Source: Elusimicrobiaceae bacterium (GTDB lineage: Bacteria > Elusimicrobiota > Elusimicrobia > Elusimicrobiales > Elusimicrobiaceae). From it: a stretch of 64,000 nt of DNA. Positions within the stretch are counted from its first letter, which is position 1. The number at the start of each line of letters is the position of its first letter. The position numbers and the translations under genes are program-made. The notes below the pieces were generated by a model that saw only the letters and a list, made by a program, of their open reading frames with translations, was not told where the DNA came from and did not search any database. Of this stretch, positions 42,077-51,787 are shown in pieces. Location of the stretch: assembly GCA_017534965.1 (NCBI GenBank), contig JAFXVA010000008.1, positions 174,908 through 238,907 of the forward strand. The letters are read 5' to 3'.

Positions 42077-42637
42077 ATGGGATTTTTTGATATTTTATTA
42101 ATTTCTGTCGGCCTTTCTATGGATAATATGGCCGTAGCTGCGGCAAGTTCTTGCGGAAGCAAAAGTTATCCTTTAAAAGTAAGCATAAAAGTTGCTTTAA
42201 GTTTTTGTTTGACCGGTATAATTTGTATGTTGCTTGGCTGGTTTGGCGGTGCTTATCTTGAGAAATATATAAGTGCCTGGGATCACTGGGTATCATTTTT
42301 TATACTTGTTTATATTGGTGGTAAAATGGTTTTAAATTTTTTTAAAACAGAGCAAACTGCTACTTATAATTTACTTAAGACAAAAACTCTTTTTATGCTT
42401 GCTTTAGCCACAAATATTGATGTCTTTGCCATAGGTTTAACTTTGGCCTTTTATCAAACATCTCTTCCTTCGGTTTTGGCAGTTTTGAGTATCTGTATAG
42501 TAACTTTTACTCTGTTTGGCTTTTTTATGGGTAAAAAAATGGGGGCGTTTTTTGGTAAAAAGGCAGAATTAATCGGCGGAGTTATTTTGATAGTTATTGC
42601 CCTTAAGATTTTGCTTGAAGGCATTATTAGTGCATAA
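42077..42637 (+). CDS. mntP: MntP-type manganese efflux pump
   Basis: 186 residues with six membrane segments in two related halves. The paired aspartate motifs are kept, SMDNMAVAAASSCG in the first half and NIDVFAIGLTLAF in the second, as expected for MntP. It is predicted to export Mn2+ across the inner membrane. TATCAT lies 6 nt before the ATG and no ribosome-binding site is seen, so it may be leaderless. No yybP-ykoY-type leader is possible in the 22-base gap. Confidence 0.88.
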   Translation: MGFFDILLISVGLSMDNMAVAAASSCGSKSYPLKVSIKVALSFCLTGIICMLLGWFGGAYLEKYISAWDHWVSFFILVYIGGKMVLNFFKTEQTATYNLLKTKTLFMLALATNIDVFAIGLTLAFYQTSLPSVLAVLSICIVTFTLFGFFMGKKMGAFFGKKAELIGGVILIVIALKILLEGIISA

Positions 42638-42693
42638 AATCTTGCAAAGTATGCTAGAATATATTTATATATAACATTTAGAGAGGTTTAATT

Positions 42694-43260
42694 ATGGGCT
42701 TATTTACAATATTCATTATCTTGGTTTGCATAGCAACAAGTTTTTTTGCAGTTGGTGCAGTTACAGGTGTTAAACTCGGCAGTGATTATACAAGTTCTGT
42801 CAGTTTAAAAACATCTTTAGTTTTTACGGCAACGGCCCTTCTTGCTATGGCTTTAAGTTATATCCTTGGCAAAATGCTAGCTCCTGTCCTTAGCGGTGTT
42901 TATGATTGGGTTGGTTTTGCAATGCTTCTTTTAATAGCCATACACTTCCTTTTAGAATCTATGGAAAAAGCCCCAAGTTTAAACTATACGGATGTTGTCC
43001 ACAGCAATTACATGATAAAAGTTGCAATACAAGTTTCTTTAGATTTATTCTTACTTGCTTTTGTCGTTGCTTTGGCAAAACCGGATGCTTTTTTATTTAC
43101 TTTGTTTTTCGGCGGTTTATTTTCTTTCTGTGCGGTTTTATTCGGTCTTTCACATGGCTATCACACAAAAGGCAGTGTTATTGCTAATCGTATAGAACTT
43201 GTCGCCGGAATAATAATGGTTTTTATTGCGATAAGATATTTACTTGTTGCTCTTGGCTAA
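42694..43260 (+). CDS. MntP-like membrane protein, degenerate paralogue
   Basis: 188 residues with six membrane segments and the same size and two-half plan as the mntP gene before it. The first-half Asp is lost (TSFFAVGAVTG where mntP has MDNMAV), while the second-half Asp remains (SLDLFLLAF). Transport of Mn2+ is therefore doubtful; another substrate or a partner role is possible. Its own GAGAGG site precedes the ATG, 56 bases after mntP. Confidence 0.75.
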   Translation: MGLFTIFIILVCIATSFFAVGAVTGVKLGSDYTSSVSLKTSLVFTATALLAMALSYILGKMLAPVLSGVYDWVGFAMLLLIAIHFLLESMEKAPSLNYTDVVHSNYMIKVAIQVSLDLFLLAFVVALAKPDAFLFTLFFGGLFSFCAVLFGLSHGYHTKGSVIANRIELVAGIIMVFIAIRYLLVALG

Positions 43261-43280
43261 TTTAAAATAGCGTAAAGTTA

Positions 43281-43311
43281 AAAAACGCTGCCCTTTTTAA
43301 GCAGCGTTTTT
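43281..43311 (+). terminator. rho-independent terminator
   Basis: AAAAACGCTGC and GCAGCGTTTTT with a 9-nt loop, followed by more T. It ends the MntP pair and precedes hpt. Confidence 0.88.
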
Positions 43312-43334
43312 TTAAAAGGGAGAAATTATAAATT

Positions 43335-43874
43335 ATGGAATACAATGTTCCTATCAAAAGAGTTCTTATTTCACAAGAACAAATACAAAAAAGAGCCGCC
43401 GAACTCGGCGAGCAAATTTCCAAAGATTATGCAGGCAAAGCACCTGTAATTGTTGGTATTTTAAGGGGTTCTATTTTATTTTTTGCAGATTTAGTCCGTA
43501 ATATCAAAATTGACTGCAGTTTTGATTTCATGAGTTTATCTTCATATAATGGGGGCACATCTTCAAGTGGTAAAGTTCGCCTTAATCTTGATTTAAGGGA
43601 AGATATTAAAGGCAAAGATGTTATTATTGTTGAAGATATTGTTGATACCGGTCTTACGGCAAATTATCTTTTTAATTTACTTAATACCCGCCAACCCTCT
43701 TCCATAGCACTTTGCACTATGCTTGATAAACCAAGCAACCGCGAAATTCCTTTCAAACCTACTTATACTGCTTTTACTATAGAAAATGAATTTGTTATTG
43801 GTTATGGGCTTGATTATAATGAAATTTATAGAAATTTACCTTTTATAGGAGTTTTTGATGAAAGCAAGAAATAA
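43335..43874 (+). CDS. hpt: hypoxanthine phosphoribosyltransferase
   Basis: 179 residues. VIVGILRGSILFFADL and the PRPP-binding VIIVEDIVDTGLTANYL are diagnostic; FVIGYGLDYNEIYRNLPFIGV at the C-terminus contacts the base. It salvages hypoxanthine and guanine. The gene heads a run of six closely spaced genes and overlaps ftsH by 17 bases; hpt-ftsH adjacency is common in bacteria. Confidence 0.95.
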   Translation: MEYNVPIKRVLISQEQIQKRAAELGEQISKDYAGKAPVIVGILRGSILFFADLVRNIKIDCSFDFMSLSSYNGGTSSSGKVRLNLDLREDIKGKDVIIVEDIVDTGLTANYLFNLLNTRQPSSIALCTMLDKPSNREIPFKPTYTAFTIENEFVIGYGLDYNEIYRNLPFIGVFDESKK

Positions 43875-45756
43875 AAAGACACCGCCTTTTCCGGCAAGAA
43901 GTATTCTTTTTTGGATACTCGGTTTTATTTTAATAGTATCTCTTTATTCAAAAATGGGTGATAACGGCCCTGTAAAGAATTTAGATTATTCTGATTTTAA
44001 AGCAAAAGTTGCCGCAGGGGATATTTTATCAGCCCAAATCGGTTCACAAACAATTACCGGTAAAATGAAAAATGGTGATAAAGAGGCCTCTTACTCCACC
44101 TTAAAAGTGGAAGATAATACTTTAGTGCCGGATTTAACTGCCGCCAAAGTCGCTTTTAAAGGCCAAGAAGACAGAAGCTGGATCTATAGTCTTTTAATGA
44201 ATATCGGTTGGATATTCCTTTTTGTTTTTGCCTGGTGGTTTTTATTTATCCGCCCGCAAAGAAATGACGGCAGAAGTGCTTTAAACTTTGCTAAATCAAA
44301 AGCTGTTTTGCAAGATCCTTCCAAGCAGGAAATTACTTTTAAAGATGTTGCCGGCTGTGATGAAGCAAAAGAGGAAATGCAGGATATTATTAAATTTTTA
44401 AGAGATCCTAGAAAATTCCAAAAACTTGGTGCAAAACTACCTAAAGGCATTTTGCTTTACGGCGCACCCGGAACCGGTAAAACCTTGCTTGCAAAAGCTG
44501 TCGCAGGGGAAGCAAAAGTTGCCTTTTTCTCTGCTTCTGCCTCTGAATTTGTGGAAATGTTTGTCGGTGTCGGCGCGGCAAGAGTAAGAGATTTATTTAA
44601 TAATGCAAAGAAAAACGCTCCCGCTATTATCTTTATTGATGAGTTAGATGCAGTTGGCAGGAGACGCTTTGCCGGTATTGGTGGCGGTCATGATGAAAGA
44701 GAACAAACCTTAAACCAACTTTTAATTGAACTTGACGGCTTTGAAAGTAAACAAGGTATTATTTTAATGGGTTCTACAAATAGACCAGATGTTTTAGATC
44801 CCGCCTTAACACGCCCCGGTCGTTTTGATAGACATGTCAATGTTCCTTCTCCTGATATGAAAGGCCGCAAGGAAATTTTGGAAGTCCACGCAAGAAAAGT
44901 TAAAATGGGCGAAGATGTCAATCTTGAAGTTATTGCCAAAAGCACGCCCGGTTTTGTCGGTGCAGATTTAGCCAATGTTATTAATGAAGCCGCAATTCTT
45001 GCCGCAAGGAAAGATAAACCCGCCGTTGAAACAAGCGATATAGAAGAAGCCGTTGAAAGAGTTATGGCCGGCCCTCAACGCAAAAGCCGCGTCATTTCTG
45101 ATAAAGAAAAAAAGGTTATTGCCGCCCATGAAGCAGGCCACACTATTGTTGCAAAACGCTCTAAATATAGCGACCCCGTGCACAAAGTTTCAATTATTCC
45201 GCGAGGCCCGGCCCTTGGTTATACAATGCAACTTCCTTTGGAAGATAAATATTTAACCACCAAGAGCGAAATTTTAGATAAACTTGTTATCTTGCTTGGC
45301 GGTCGTGCCGCGGAAGAAATTTTATTTGACGAAATTACCACCGGCGCCCATGATGATTTATCCCGCGCTACTGCTTATGCAAGAAAAATGGTAGCAGAAC
45401 TTGGTATGAGTGCTAAACTTGGCCCTATCAGTGTGCAAACAGATGAAAGCGAAGTGTTTTTAGGGCGCGATATTTCCCGCCATAAAAATTATTCCGAAGA
45501 ACTTGCTCGTGAAATTGATAGCGAAGTCAGTATGCTCGTAAAAGATTCTTACCGCAAAGCAAAAGATATTCTTTTATCTAACAAAGCGGAACTTCAAACC
45601 CTTATAGATAGACTCCTTGAAAAAGAAGTTGTTGAAGCAAAAGAAATTAATGAAATTTTGCATATTGAAGAACCTTCTAAAGAAGAACCTAAAAAAGAAG
45701 AAAAAGTTGAAGAAGTTAAAGAAGTTCCTTCAAAAACTGAAAAGGAGAATAACTAA
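43858..45756 (+). CDS. ftsH: ATP-dependent zinc metalloprotease FtsH
   Basis: 632 residues from the ATG at 43858, 7 nt after AGGAG; an in-frame TTG lies one codon earlier. Two membrane segments bound a small periplasmic domain. The AAA domain has [13 protein letters not shown] (near residue 204) and [14 protein letters not shown], and the protease has HEAGH near residue 424. The tail is Glu/Lys-rich. It degrades membrane and short-lived regulatory proteins. The stop overlaps glmM as TAATG. Confidence 0.97.
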   Translation: MKARNKKTPPFPARSILFWILGFILIVSLYSKMGDNGPVKNLDYSDFKAKVAAGDILSAQIGSQTITGKMKNGDKEASYSTLKVEDNTLVPDLTAAKVAFKGQEDRSWIYSLLMNIGWIFLFVFAWWFLFIRPQRNDGRSALNFAKSKAVLQDPSKQEITFKDVAGCDEAKEEMQDIIKFLRDPRKFQKLGAKLPKGILLYGAPGTGKTLLAKAVAGEAKVAFFSASASEFVEMFVGVGAARVRDLFNNAKKNAPAIIFIDELDAVGRRRFAGIGGGHDEREQTLNQLLIELDGFESKQGIILMGSTNRPDVLDPALTRPGRFDRHVNVPSPDMKGRKEILEVHARKVKMGEDVNLEVIAKSTPGFVGADLANVINEAAILAARKDKPAVETSDIEEAVERVMAGPQRKSRVISDKEKKVIAAHEAGHTIVAKRSKYSDPVHKVSIIPRGPALGYTMQLPLEDKYLTTKSEILDKLVILLGGRAAEEILFDEITTGAHDDLSRATAYARKMVAELGMSAKLGPISVQTDESEVFLGRDISRHKNYSEELAREIDSEVSMLVKDSYRKAKDILLSNKAELQTLIDRLLEKEVVEAKEINEILHIEEPSKEEPKKEEKVEEVKEVPSKTEKENN

Positions 45757-47108
45757 TGCCAAAATATTTTGGAACAGATGGCGTTAGAGCCGTTGCCGGG
45801 GAGTTCCCTTTAGTTAAAGATTTTATTGAAAAACTAGGATACTGCGCTTTAAAAGAACTTAGTAAAACGAGCAAAAACAAAAATAATTTTGTTATTATGG
45901 CAGAAGATTCCCGTATCTCCGGTCCAGTGATTAGCAAACATTTAATCCGCGGTATTAAAGCAGCTGGTTATAATGTTTGGCATCTTGGCATTGCGCCGAC
46001 ACCGGCAGTATCTTATTTAACTAAAAAATATAAAGCAATTTGCGGGGTAGTAATTTCCGCAAGTCATAATCCGGCAGAATTTAACGGAATAAAATTCTTT
46101 TCTTCCAAAGGCACAAAATTAGATGAAAAACTTGAAACTAAAATTGAAAACCTTTTAGAAAAAACCAAAAAAATTCCTTCTGTTAAAGTGGGGCCTAAAG
46201 CAATAAAAAAACCACAACTTTTAGAAGACTATAAAGATTTCTTAAAATCTTTGTGGCCTAAAGATATCTCTTTAAAAGGCACAAAGATTGTTTTAGATTG
46301 CGCAAATGGTGCTACTTCTATGGTTGCTCCAAAAGTTTTTAAAGAACTTGGCGCAAGCGTAAAAGTTATAGCCAACAAACCAACAGGCCTTAATATCAAT
46401 AAACAAGTGGGTGCTTTGTTTACGCAAAAAATGCAAGATACCACAAAAAAGTATCAAGCTTTAGTCGGTTTTTCTTTTGACGGAGATGGCGATAGATTAA
46501 TTGCTGCGGATGAAAAAGGCCACCAACTTGACGGCGATAATATTATTTCTGCCTGTGCTTTATTTTTAAAAGAACAAAATTTACTTAAAAATAATAAAGT
46601 TGTTTTAACCGTTATGGCAAATCTCGGGCTTATCAATTATTTAAAACAAAACGGCATTGAACCGCTTTTAACTAAAGTAGGCGATAAATATGTTTTTGAA
46701 AGTCTTAACAAGGAAAAACTTTCCCTTGGCGGCGAAACAAGCGGGCATATTATTTTTAAAGATATTGCAGATACCGGCGACGGCCTTATTTGCGCTTTAG
46801 AATTTTTAGCAGTTTTAAAGAAAAGCGGCAAAAAACCTTCTTGGTATAAAGAAAAATGGCAAAAATATCCTTTAAATCTTCTTCCTGTAAGAACACCTAA
46901 GAAAGTTCCCTTGGAAGAAGTTGACGGCTTTTTGCCTTATCTTGAGAAACTGCAAAAACAACTTGGACAAACGGGGCGTATTTTAGTTCGCTATTCCGGC
47001 ACAGAACCTTTACTTAGAATTTTAGTTGAAGGTCAAAATAAAAAAGAAGTGCAAAAACTCAGTTTAGACATCGCAGAATTTTATAAAATAAAAATGAAAA
47101 TAGGTTAA
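45756..47108 (+). CDS. glmM: phosphoglucosamine mutase
   Basis: 450 residues. KYFGTDGVRAVAG starts the protein. ISASHNPAEFNGIKFF contains the phosphorylated serine, DGDGDRLIAAD binds magnesium, GGETSGHI reads the sugar, and RYSGTEPLLRILVEG binds the phosphate. It converts glucosamine 6-phosphate to glucosamine 1-phosphate for UDP-GlcNAc. glmS, which makes its substrate, is two genes downstream. Confidence 0.97.
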   Translation: MPKYFGTDGVRAVAGEFPLVKDFIEKLGYCALKELSKTSKNKNNFVIMAEDSRISGPVISKHLIRGIKAAGYNVWHLGIAPTPAVSYLTKKYKAICGVVISASHNPAEFNGIKFFSSKGTKLDEKLETKIENLLEKTKKIPSVKVGPKAIKKPQLLEDYKDFLKSLWPKDISLKGTKIVLDCANGATSMVAPKVFKELGASVKVIANKPTGLNINKQVGALFTQKMQDTTKKYQALVGFSFDGDGDRLIAADEKGHQLDGDNIISACALFLKEQNLLKNNKVVLTVMANLGLINYLKQNGIEPLLTKVGDKYVFESLNKEKLSLGGETSGHIIFKDIADTGDGLICALEFLAVLKKSGKKPSWYKEKWQKYPLNLLPVRTPKKVPLEEVDGFLPYLEKLQKQLGQTGRILVRYSGTEPLLRILVEGQNKKEVQKLSLDIAEFYKIKMKIG

Positions 47109-47119
47109 GGGGAATTTTT

Positions 47120-47851
47120 ATGGATATGACTATACAATTAGGTGTAAACATTGATCATATTGCAACCTTGCGTCAGGCCAGGGGGGAATCTTACCCCGAT
47201 ACTCTTGAAGCAGCAAGAACTTTGCTTGCTCTAGGGGCTGATTATATTGTTATTCATGTTCGCCATGACAGAAGACACATGCAGGAAACAGATTTAAAAA
47301 GATTATGCGATGCTTTTGCTTCCAAAATACATTTGGAAATGGCTCCGTCTGATGATATGATAGATCTTGCCCTTAAACATAAACCGGGTTCGGTTTGTTT
47401 GGTGCCGGAATATCCTAATGAACTTACCACTTCCGGCGGTTTAAAAATTGAAGAAAAAGATAAAGCAGATTTAAAACAAAAAATAAATATTTTAAAGAAA
47501 GCAGGCATAAGGGTCAGTTTATTTGTTGATCCAAAAGCCAATGCTGTTCGCACTGCTTATAATTTAGGCGCAGATATTGTTGAACTTTGCACAAAAGATT
47601 ATAGCAAAGCTAAAACAGAAAAACAGGCCCAAGCATTACTTAGCGAACTTTCTTTATGTTCTTTACTCGGCAGAGAGCTTAATTTAGAAGTCCACAGCGG
47701 GCACGGCCTTAATTATAACAATGTCCGGGATGTTGCTTTAATAGATGCTATGCAATGTTTAAATATCGGTTTTTCTATTATTGCAAGAAGCGTTTTTGTG
47801 GGCTTGCCTCAAGCTTTACTTGAGATGCGCAATTTAATTAATAGGGAGTAA
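47120..47851 (+). CDS. pdxJ: pyridoxine 5'-phosphate synthase
   Basis: 243 residues. LGVNIDHIATLRQARGESYPD opens the barrel and ADYIVIHVRHDRRHMQETD and EVHSGHGLNYNNV are PdxJ signatures. It closes the pyridoxine ring in the DXP-dependent vitamin B6 pathway. A second ATG two codons in is possible. The AAGGGGA site 8 bases upstream supports 47120. It lies between the two glm genes. Confidence 0.96.
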   Translation: MDMTIQLGVNIDHIATLRQARGESYPDTLEAARTLLALGADYIVIHVRHDRRHMQETDLKRLCDAFASKIHLEMAPSDDMIDLALKHKPGSVCLVPEYPNELTTSGGLKIEEKDKADLKQKINILKKAGIRVSLFVDPKANAVRTAYNLGADIVELCTKDYSKAKTEKQAQALLSELSLCSLLGRELNLEVHSGHGLNYNNVRDVALIDAMQCLNIGFSIIARSVFVGLPQALLEMRNLINRE

Positions 47852-47855
47852 TTTT

Positions 47856-49655
47856 ATGTGCGGTATAGTTGCTTATAGTGGCAAAAAGGAATGCTCAAAA
47901 CTTATAATTGACGGCCTTAAAAAATTAGAATATAGGGGTTATGATTCGGCAGGTATTTCTCTTGAAAAAGATAACGAAATTATAACTTTAAAAGCTGTGG
48001 GTCGTGTGGAAAATTTAGAAAAATTAGTAAAGAAAGAAGAAATTCAAAGTTTTTGTGCTATCGGCCATACCCGTTGGGCAACCCATGGTAAACCTTGCGA
48101 AATAAACTCTCACCCCCATAATGATTGCACCGATACTATTTCTATAGTTCATAATGGTATTATTGAAAATTATGCCCCGCTTAAAGCTGAACTTGAGCGT
48201 AAAGGCCACATTTTTAAATCTCAAACTGATAGCGAAGTCGTAGCCCATTTAATAGAAGAAAATCTTAAAACTCAAGATTTCACCCATGCTTTTTGTCAAA
48301 CTATAAAACAAGTCCGCGGTGCTTATGCAATAGCTGCCTTATATGCCAAAGAACCGGGCAAGATAATGGCAGCCAAAAATCAAAGCCCTTTAGTTTTAGG
48401 GGTAGCGAAAGATGGTGTTTTTCTCGCGTCTGATGTCCCGGCATTTTTAGCCCATACAAATAAAGCTATATTTTTGGAAGATGGTGATATTGTTCAAATT
48501 GAAATTTCTACCTATAAAATTTTTAATACAGATTTAAAAGCGCAACCTCGTAAAGTAAACGAAGTTAACTGGGATTTTACAACCGCTCAAAAAGGTGGCT
48601 ATAAGCATTTTATGCTTAAAGAAATTTATGAACAACCACGCAGCGCACAAGATACTTTACGCACTTTAAAAGGTTCTTTTGAGCAGGTCTTTGGCTTAAC
48701 TAAAAAAGAAGCAAAGAAAATTAAAGGGGTTTATCTTGTTGCTTGCGGAACGGCCTACCATGCTTCTTTATGCGCAAAATATATGCTTGAAGATTTTGCC
48801 CAAATTCCTGTTGAAGTGGAAACGGCTTCCGAGTTTAAATACCGCAAAATTGCTTTTTGTAAAGATTGGCTTTTTATAGCTGTCAGTCAATCTGGCGAAA
48901 CGGCAGATACTATTGCCGCAATTAAAAACGCTAAAGAGGCAGGTCTTAAAGTTATGAGCGTTTGTAATGTCGTGGGTTCTACCATTACACGCCTTAGTGA
49001 TATTACTTTATATACTCATTGCGGACCGGAAATCAGTGTTGCTTCCACAAAAGCTTTTACTTCCCAACTTGTAGTGCTATATAGCTTTGCTTTAAATTTG
49101 GCTTTAGCTTTAGGCCGTTTAACACAAACGGAATTTGATAATCTTTATTCAAGTTTAGAAAAACTTCCTGAACTTATGAAAGAAGTTTTAAGCCAAGACT
49201 CTAAAATAAAAGAACTTGCAAAGGAAGTTTTCACAAAAAAAGATTTTATTTTCCTTGGTCGCAATTCTTCTTATCCTATTGCTTTAGAAGGGGCTTTAAA
49301 ATTAAAAGAAATTTCCTACTTACACGCGGAAGGTTTTGCCGCAGGCGAAATTAAGCACGGCCCTATTGCCGTTATTGAAGAGGGAACCCCTGTTCTTGCC
49401 TTAGTTCCTCAAGGTGTTTTAGAAGAAAAAATGCTTTCTAATTGCCAAGAGGTTAAAGCCCGTGGCGCTCAAGTTATTATGATAAGAGATAGTAAGGAAA
49501 AAGCTAAAGCAATACATATCCCTTTTGAAAAAGAATTTTTATTCCCTATATTAAGTGTAATCGCTTTGCAATTTTTTGCTTACTATATTGCTGTTTTAAA
49601 AGGGCGTGATGTTGACCGCCCGCGCAATTTAGCAAAAAGCGTCACCGTTGAATAA
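47856..49655 (+). CDS. glmS: glutamine:fructose-6-phosphate aminotransferase
   Basis: 599 residues. Cys2 of MCGIVAYSG is the glutaminase nucleophile; GHTRWATHGKP and HNGIIENY complete that domain. Two SIS domains follow, with CGTAYHAS and SQSGETADT, and the C-terminus ends PRNLAKSVTVE as in the family. It makes glucosamine 6-phosphate, the entry to amino sugars. It is expressed as part of an operon, so a glmS ribozyme leader is absent. Confidence 0.97.
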   Translation: MCGIVAYSGKKECSKLIIDGLKKLEYRGYDSAGISLEKDNEIITLKAVGRVENLEKLVKKEEIQSFCAIGHTRWATHGKPCEINSHPHNDCTDTISIVHNGIIENYAPLKAELERKGHIFKSQTDSEVVAHLIEENLKTQDFTHAFCQTIKQVRGAYAIAALYAKEPGKIMAAKNQSPLVLGVAKDGVFLASDVPAFLAHTNKAIFLEDGDIVQIEISTYKIFNTDLKAQPRKVNEVNWDFTTAQKGGYKHFMLKEIYEQPRSAQDTLRTLKGSFEQVFGLTKKEAKKIKGVYLVACGTAYHASLCAKYMLEDFAQIPVEVETASEFKYRKIAFCKDWLFIAVSQSGETADTIAAIKNAKEAGLKVMSVCNVVGSTITRLSDITLYTHCGPEISVASTKAFTSQLVVLYSFALNLALALGRLTQTEFDNLYSSLEKLPELMKEVLSQDSKIKELAKEVFTKKDFIFLGRNSSYPIALEGALKLKEISYLHAEGFAAGEIKHGPIAVIEEGTPVLALVPQGVLEEKMLSNCQEVKARGAQVIMIRDSKEKAKAIHIPFEKEFLFPILSVIALQFFAYYIAVLKGRDVDRPRNLAKSVTVE

Positions 49656-49658
49656 AAT

Positions 49659-50006
49659 ATGCAAATAGTTAATATCGGCACGGATATAGAAGAAGTGCGC
49701 CGTTTTGAAAATATTGATATAAAAACTTTGCGTCGCTTATTTACCAAAGAAGAACTTGAATATTGTTTAAAAAGCAAAAATAAAGCGCAACATTTAGCGG
49801 TTCGTTTTGCTGCAAAAGAGGCAGTTTTTAAAGCCCTTCCCTTTGAAGAAATTGCTTTAAAAAAGATAGAAGTTATCCGCGAACAAGGGGCTAAACCACA
49901 AATTATTGTCCACGATGAGCGCGCTAAAGATTTAATCTTTAAACTTTCTTTATCCCACACTAAAAATAATGCTGTTGCTTTTGTTATAGTTTTAAAGGAT
50001 AAATAA
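49659..50006 (+). CDS. acpS: holo-[acyl-carrier-protein] synthase
   Basis: 115 residues. IGTDIEEVRRFE and RFAAKEAVFKAL carry the magnesium-binding Asp and Glu of AcpS, and LSLSHTKNNAVAFVIV ends it. It attaches phosphopantetheine from CoA to acyl carrier protein. It lies 3 bases after glmS and overlaps nnrD as TAATG; acpS next to nnrD is a common arrangement. Confidence 0.95.
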   Translation: MQIVNIGTDIEEVRRFENIDIKTLRRLFTKEELEYCLKSKNKAQHLAVRFAAKEAVFKALPFEEIALKKIEVIREQGAKPQIIVHDERAKDLIFKLSLSHTKNNAVAFVIVLKDK

Positions 50007-50869
50007 TGTCGCAAATAAAAAAAATAACAAAAAGTTTTTTCAAAAAGAATTTTCCCAAAAGGCCAAAAGATTCTTATAAAAATCTAAACGGAAAAGTTTT
50101 TATTTTTGCCGGTTCTAAAACAATGCCGGGGGCAGCTGTCTTATGCGCCAAAGCAGCTTATCAGGCCGGCGCCGGTTTTGTTTCTTTGGCTGTTCCAAAA
50201 GAAATTTTACCTGCCTGTCTTGAGGCGGTGCCGGAAGCCCTTTTTTTACAAATTTCTAAAAATCCTTTAAAAGAAATAATAACTTATTTAAAACAAATGC
50301 CTCACGATGTTTTGCTTGTCGGTCCTGGGCTTACAAAAGAACGTGCAAAAATACTTTTACCTCTTTTAAAACAGACGAATTTACCAGCAGTTATAGATGG
50401 TGACGCCTTAAATGCGCTTGCTTTAGTTGGACTTAAAAAATTGCCAAAGAGTAAAGAAGCAAAATATATTTTAACTCCGCATGCAGGCGAAGCAGAGCGT
50501 TTGTTAAAGCAAAAACTTATCGGTGCAGAGGCGGCCTTAATATTATCTGAAAAAAGCGGGGCTGTCAGTTTATTTAAAGGGCCAGAAACAAAAGTTGCCC
50601 TTGGCAAAGAAGTTTGGCAAAACACAACAGGAAACGAGGGCCTTGCCAAAGCCGGCAGTGGTGACACCCTTGCCGGAATAATTGCCGGCATTTATGCCCA
50701 ATTATTAAAAAGAAATCAAAAAAAGGCAACTTTAACAAGTGCTCTTTTAGGAGTATATTTACATGGTAAAGCGGCAGATTTTGCTATAAAAAAATATAGT
50801 AAAACAGCCCTTATGGCAAGCCAAGTTTGTGCGGAAATCCCTTCAGTTTTAAGGGAAAACTCTTTATAA
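50006..50869 (+). CDS. nnrD: ADP-dependent NAD(P)H-hydrate dehydratase
   Basis: 287 residues of the ribokinase-like dehydratase only; the epimerase part (NnrE) that is often fused is absent. VFIFAGSKTMPGAAVLCAKAAYQAGAG opens it, DVLLVGPGL and ILTPHAGEAERLL are in the middle, and GNEGLAKAGSGDTLAGIIAGIYAQ is the nucleotide-binding active site with the catalytic Asp. It repairs hydrated NADH and NADPH. It ends the hpt-to-nnrD run. Confidence 0.94.
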   Translation: MSQIKKITKSFFKKNFPKRPKDSYKNLNGKVFIFAGSKTMPGAAVLCAKAAYQAGAGFVSLAVPKEILPACLEAVPEALFLQISKNPLKEIITYLKQMPHDVLLVGPGLTKERAKILLPLLKQTNLPAVIDGDALNALALVGLKKLPKSKEAKYILTPHAGEAERLLKQKLIGAEAALILSEKSGAVSLFKGPETKVALGKEVWQNTTGNEGLAKAGSGDTLAGIIAGIYAQLLKRNQKKATLTSALLGVYLHGKAADFAIKKYSKTALMASQVCAEIPSVLRENSL

Positions 50870-50887
50870 AAATTATAAAATATTTTT

Positions 50888-51787
50888 ATGTATATAACGA
50901 TTTTGGGTGTTTTAATTTCTTTATTTTTACTTATTGTTTTTATTGCTTATAAACAAAGCAATAGAATTTTATTTCGCAACGCGAAAAAAGGCCCGCTTAC
51001 TTTTTTCCCAAACCAATTTAAACTTCCTTTTGAAAATATTACTTTTAAAAACAAATCAGGGATAGAATTGAAAGGCTGGTTTATTCCGGCAGCTGTTAAA
51101 AGTGATAAGACAATAATGTTTTTACATGGTTGGGGTTTAAATAAAGGCGATATTTTAGCAAATACTTTTTTTCTAAGGGAAAAAAACTTTAACCTTTTTT
51201 ATTTTGATTTTAGAAGTTCCGGCGAAAGTCAGCAAGGGCCAAGTTCTATTGGCTATTTTGAAACAGAAGATGCCCAAAGTGCTTTAGATTATATTACCTC
51301 TATCCATCCTGAAGAAACAAAACATATGGGGTTTTACGGGCTTTCCATGGGGGCAGCAGTTGCTGTTTATATTGCTGCATATAATAAACAAATTGAATGT
51401 CTTATTATAGAGGCCTGCTATTATTCTTATGAAAAGGTTGTTGCTCGTTGGGCTCGTTTACATAAGCATGTCCCTTATTTCCCTTTAGTTGCTTTAATTT
51501 TATTTTTTGTTCGCAAACGCCTTGGTGTTAATCCGGAAGATTATAGCCCAAGATATAATATTAAAAAAATTGCTCCAAGGCCTATTTTAATAATTAACGG
51601 CAAGCTTGATAATCTTGCCCCTCGTCACGATGCTCGTGCTTTGTTTTTGGAAGCCCGCCACCCAAAACAACTTTGGATTGTGCCGGAAGCGACCCATACG
51701 GATTGTTCTAAAACAGCAGGGCCTTTCTATCAGGAAAGATTGGCAGAATTTTTTACTAAACATTTAGGCATGTCAAAAGAATTATAA
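50888..51787 (+). CDS. membrane-anchored alpha/beta hydrolase
   Basis: 299 residues. An N-terminal membrane segment (about residues 3-20) precedes the hydrolase fold. FLHGWGLNKGD is the oxyanion region, GFYGLSMGAAVAVY holds the nucleophile Ser, INGKLDNLAP the Asp and EATHTDC the His. It resembles the BEM46/YfhR group; the substrate is unknown. TAAAAT is 6 nt before the ATG with no ribosome-binding site. The 3' end overlaps glxK by 6 bases, tail to tail. Confidence 0.85.
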   Translation: MYITILGVLISLFLLIVFIAYKQSNRILFRNAKKGPLTFFPNQFKLPFENITFKNKSGIELKGWFIPAAVKSDKTIMFLHGWGLNKGDILANTFFLREKNFNLFYFDFRSSGESQQGPSSIGYFETEDAQSALDYITSIHPEETKHMGFYGLSMGAAVAVYIAAYNKQIECLIIEACYYSYEKVVARWARLHKHVPYFPLVALILFFVRKRLGVNPEDYSPRYNIKKIAPRPILIINGKLDNLAPRHDARALFLEARHPKQLWIVPEATHTDCSKTAGPFYQERLAEFFTKHLGMSKEL

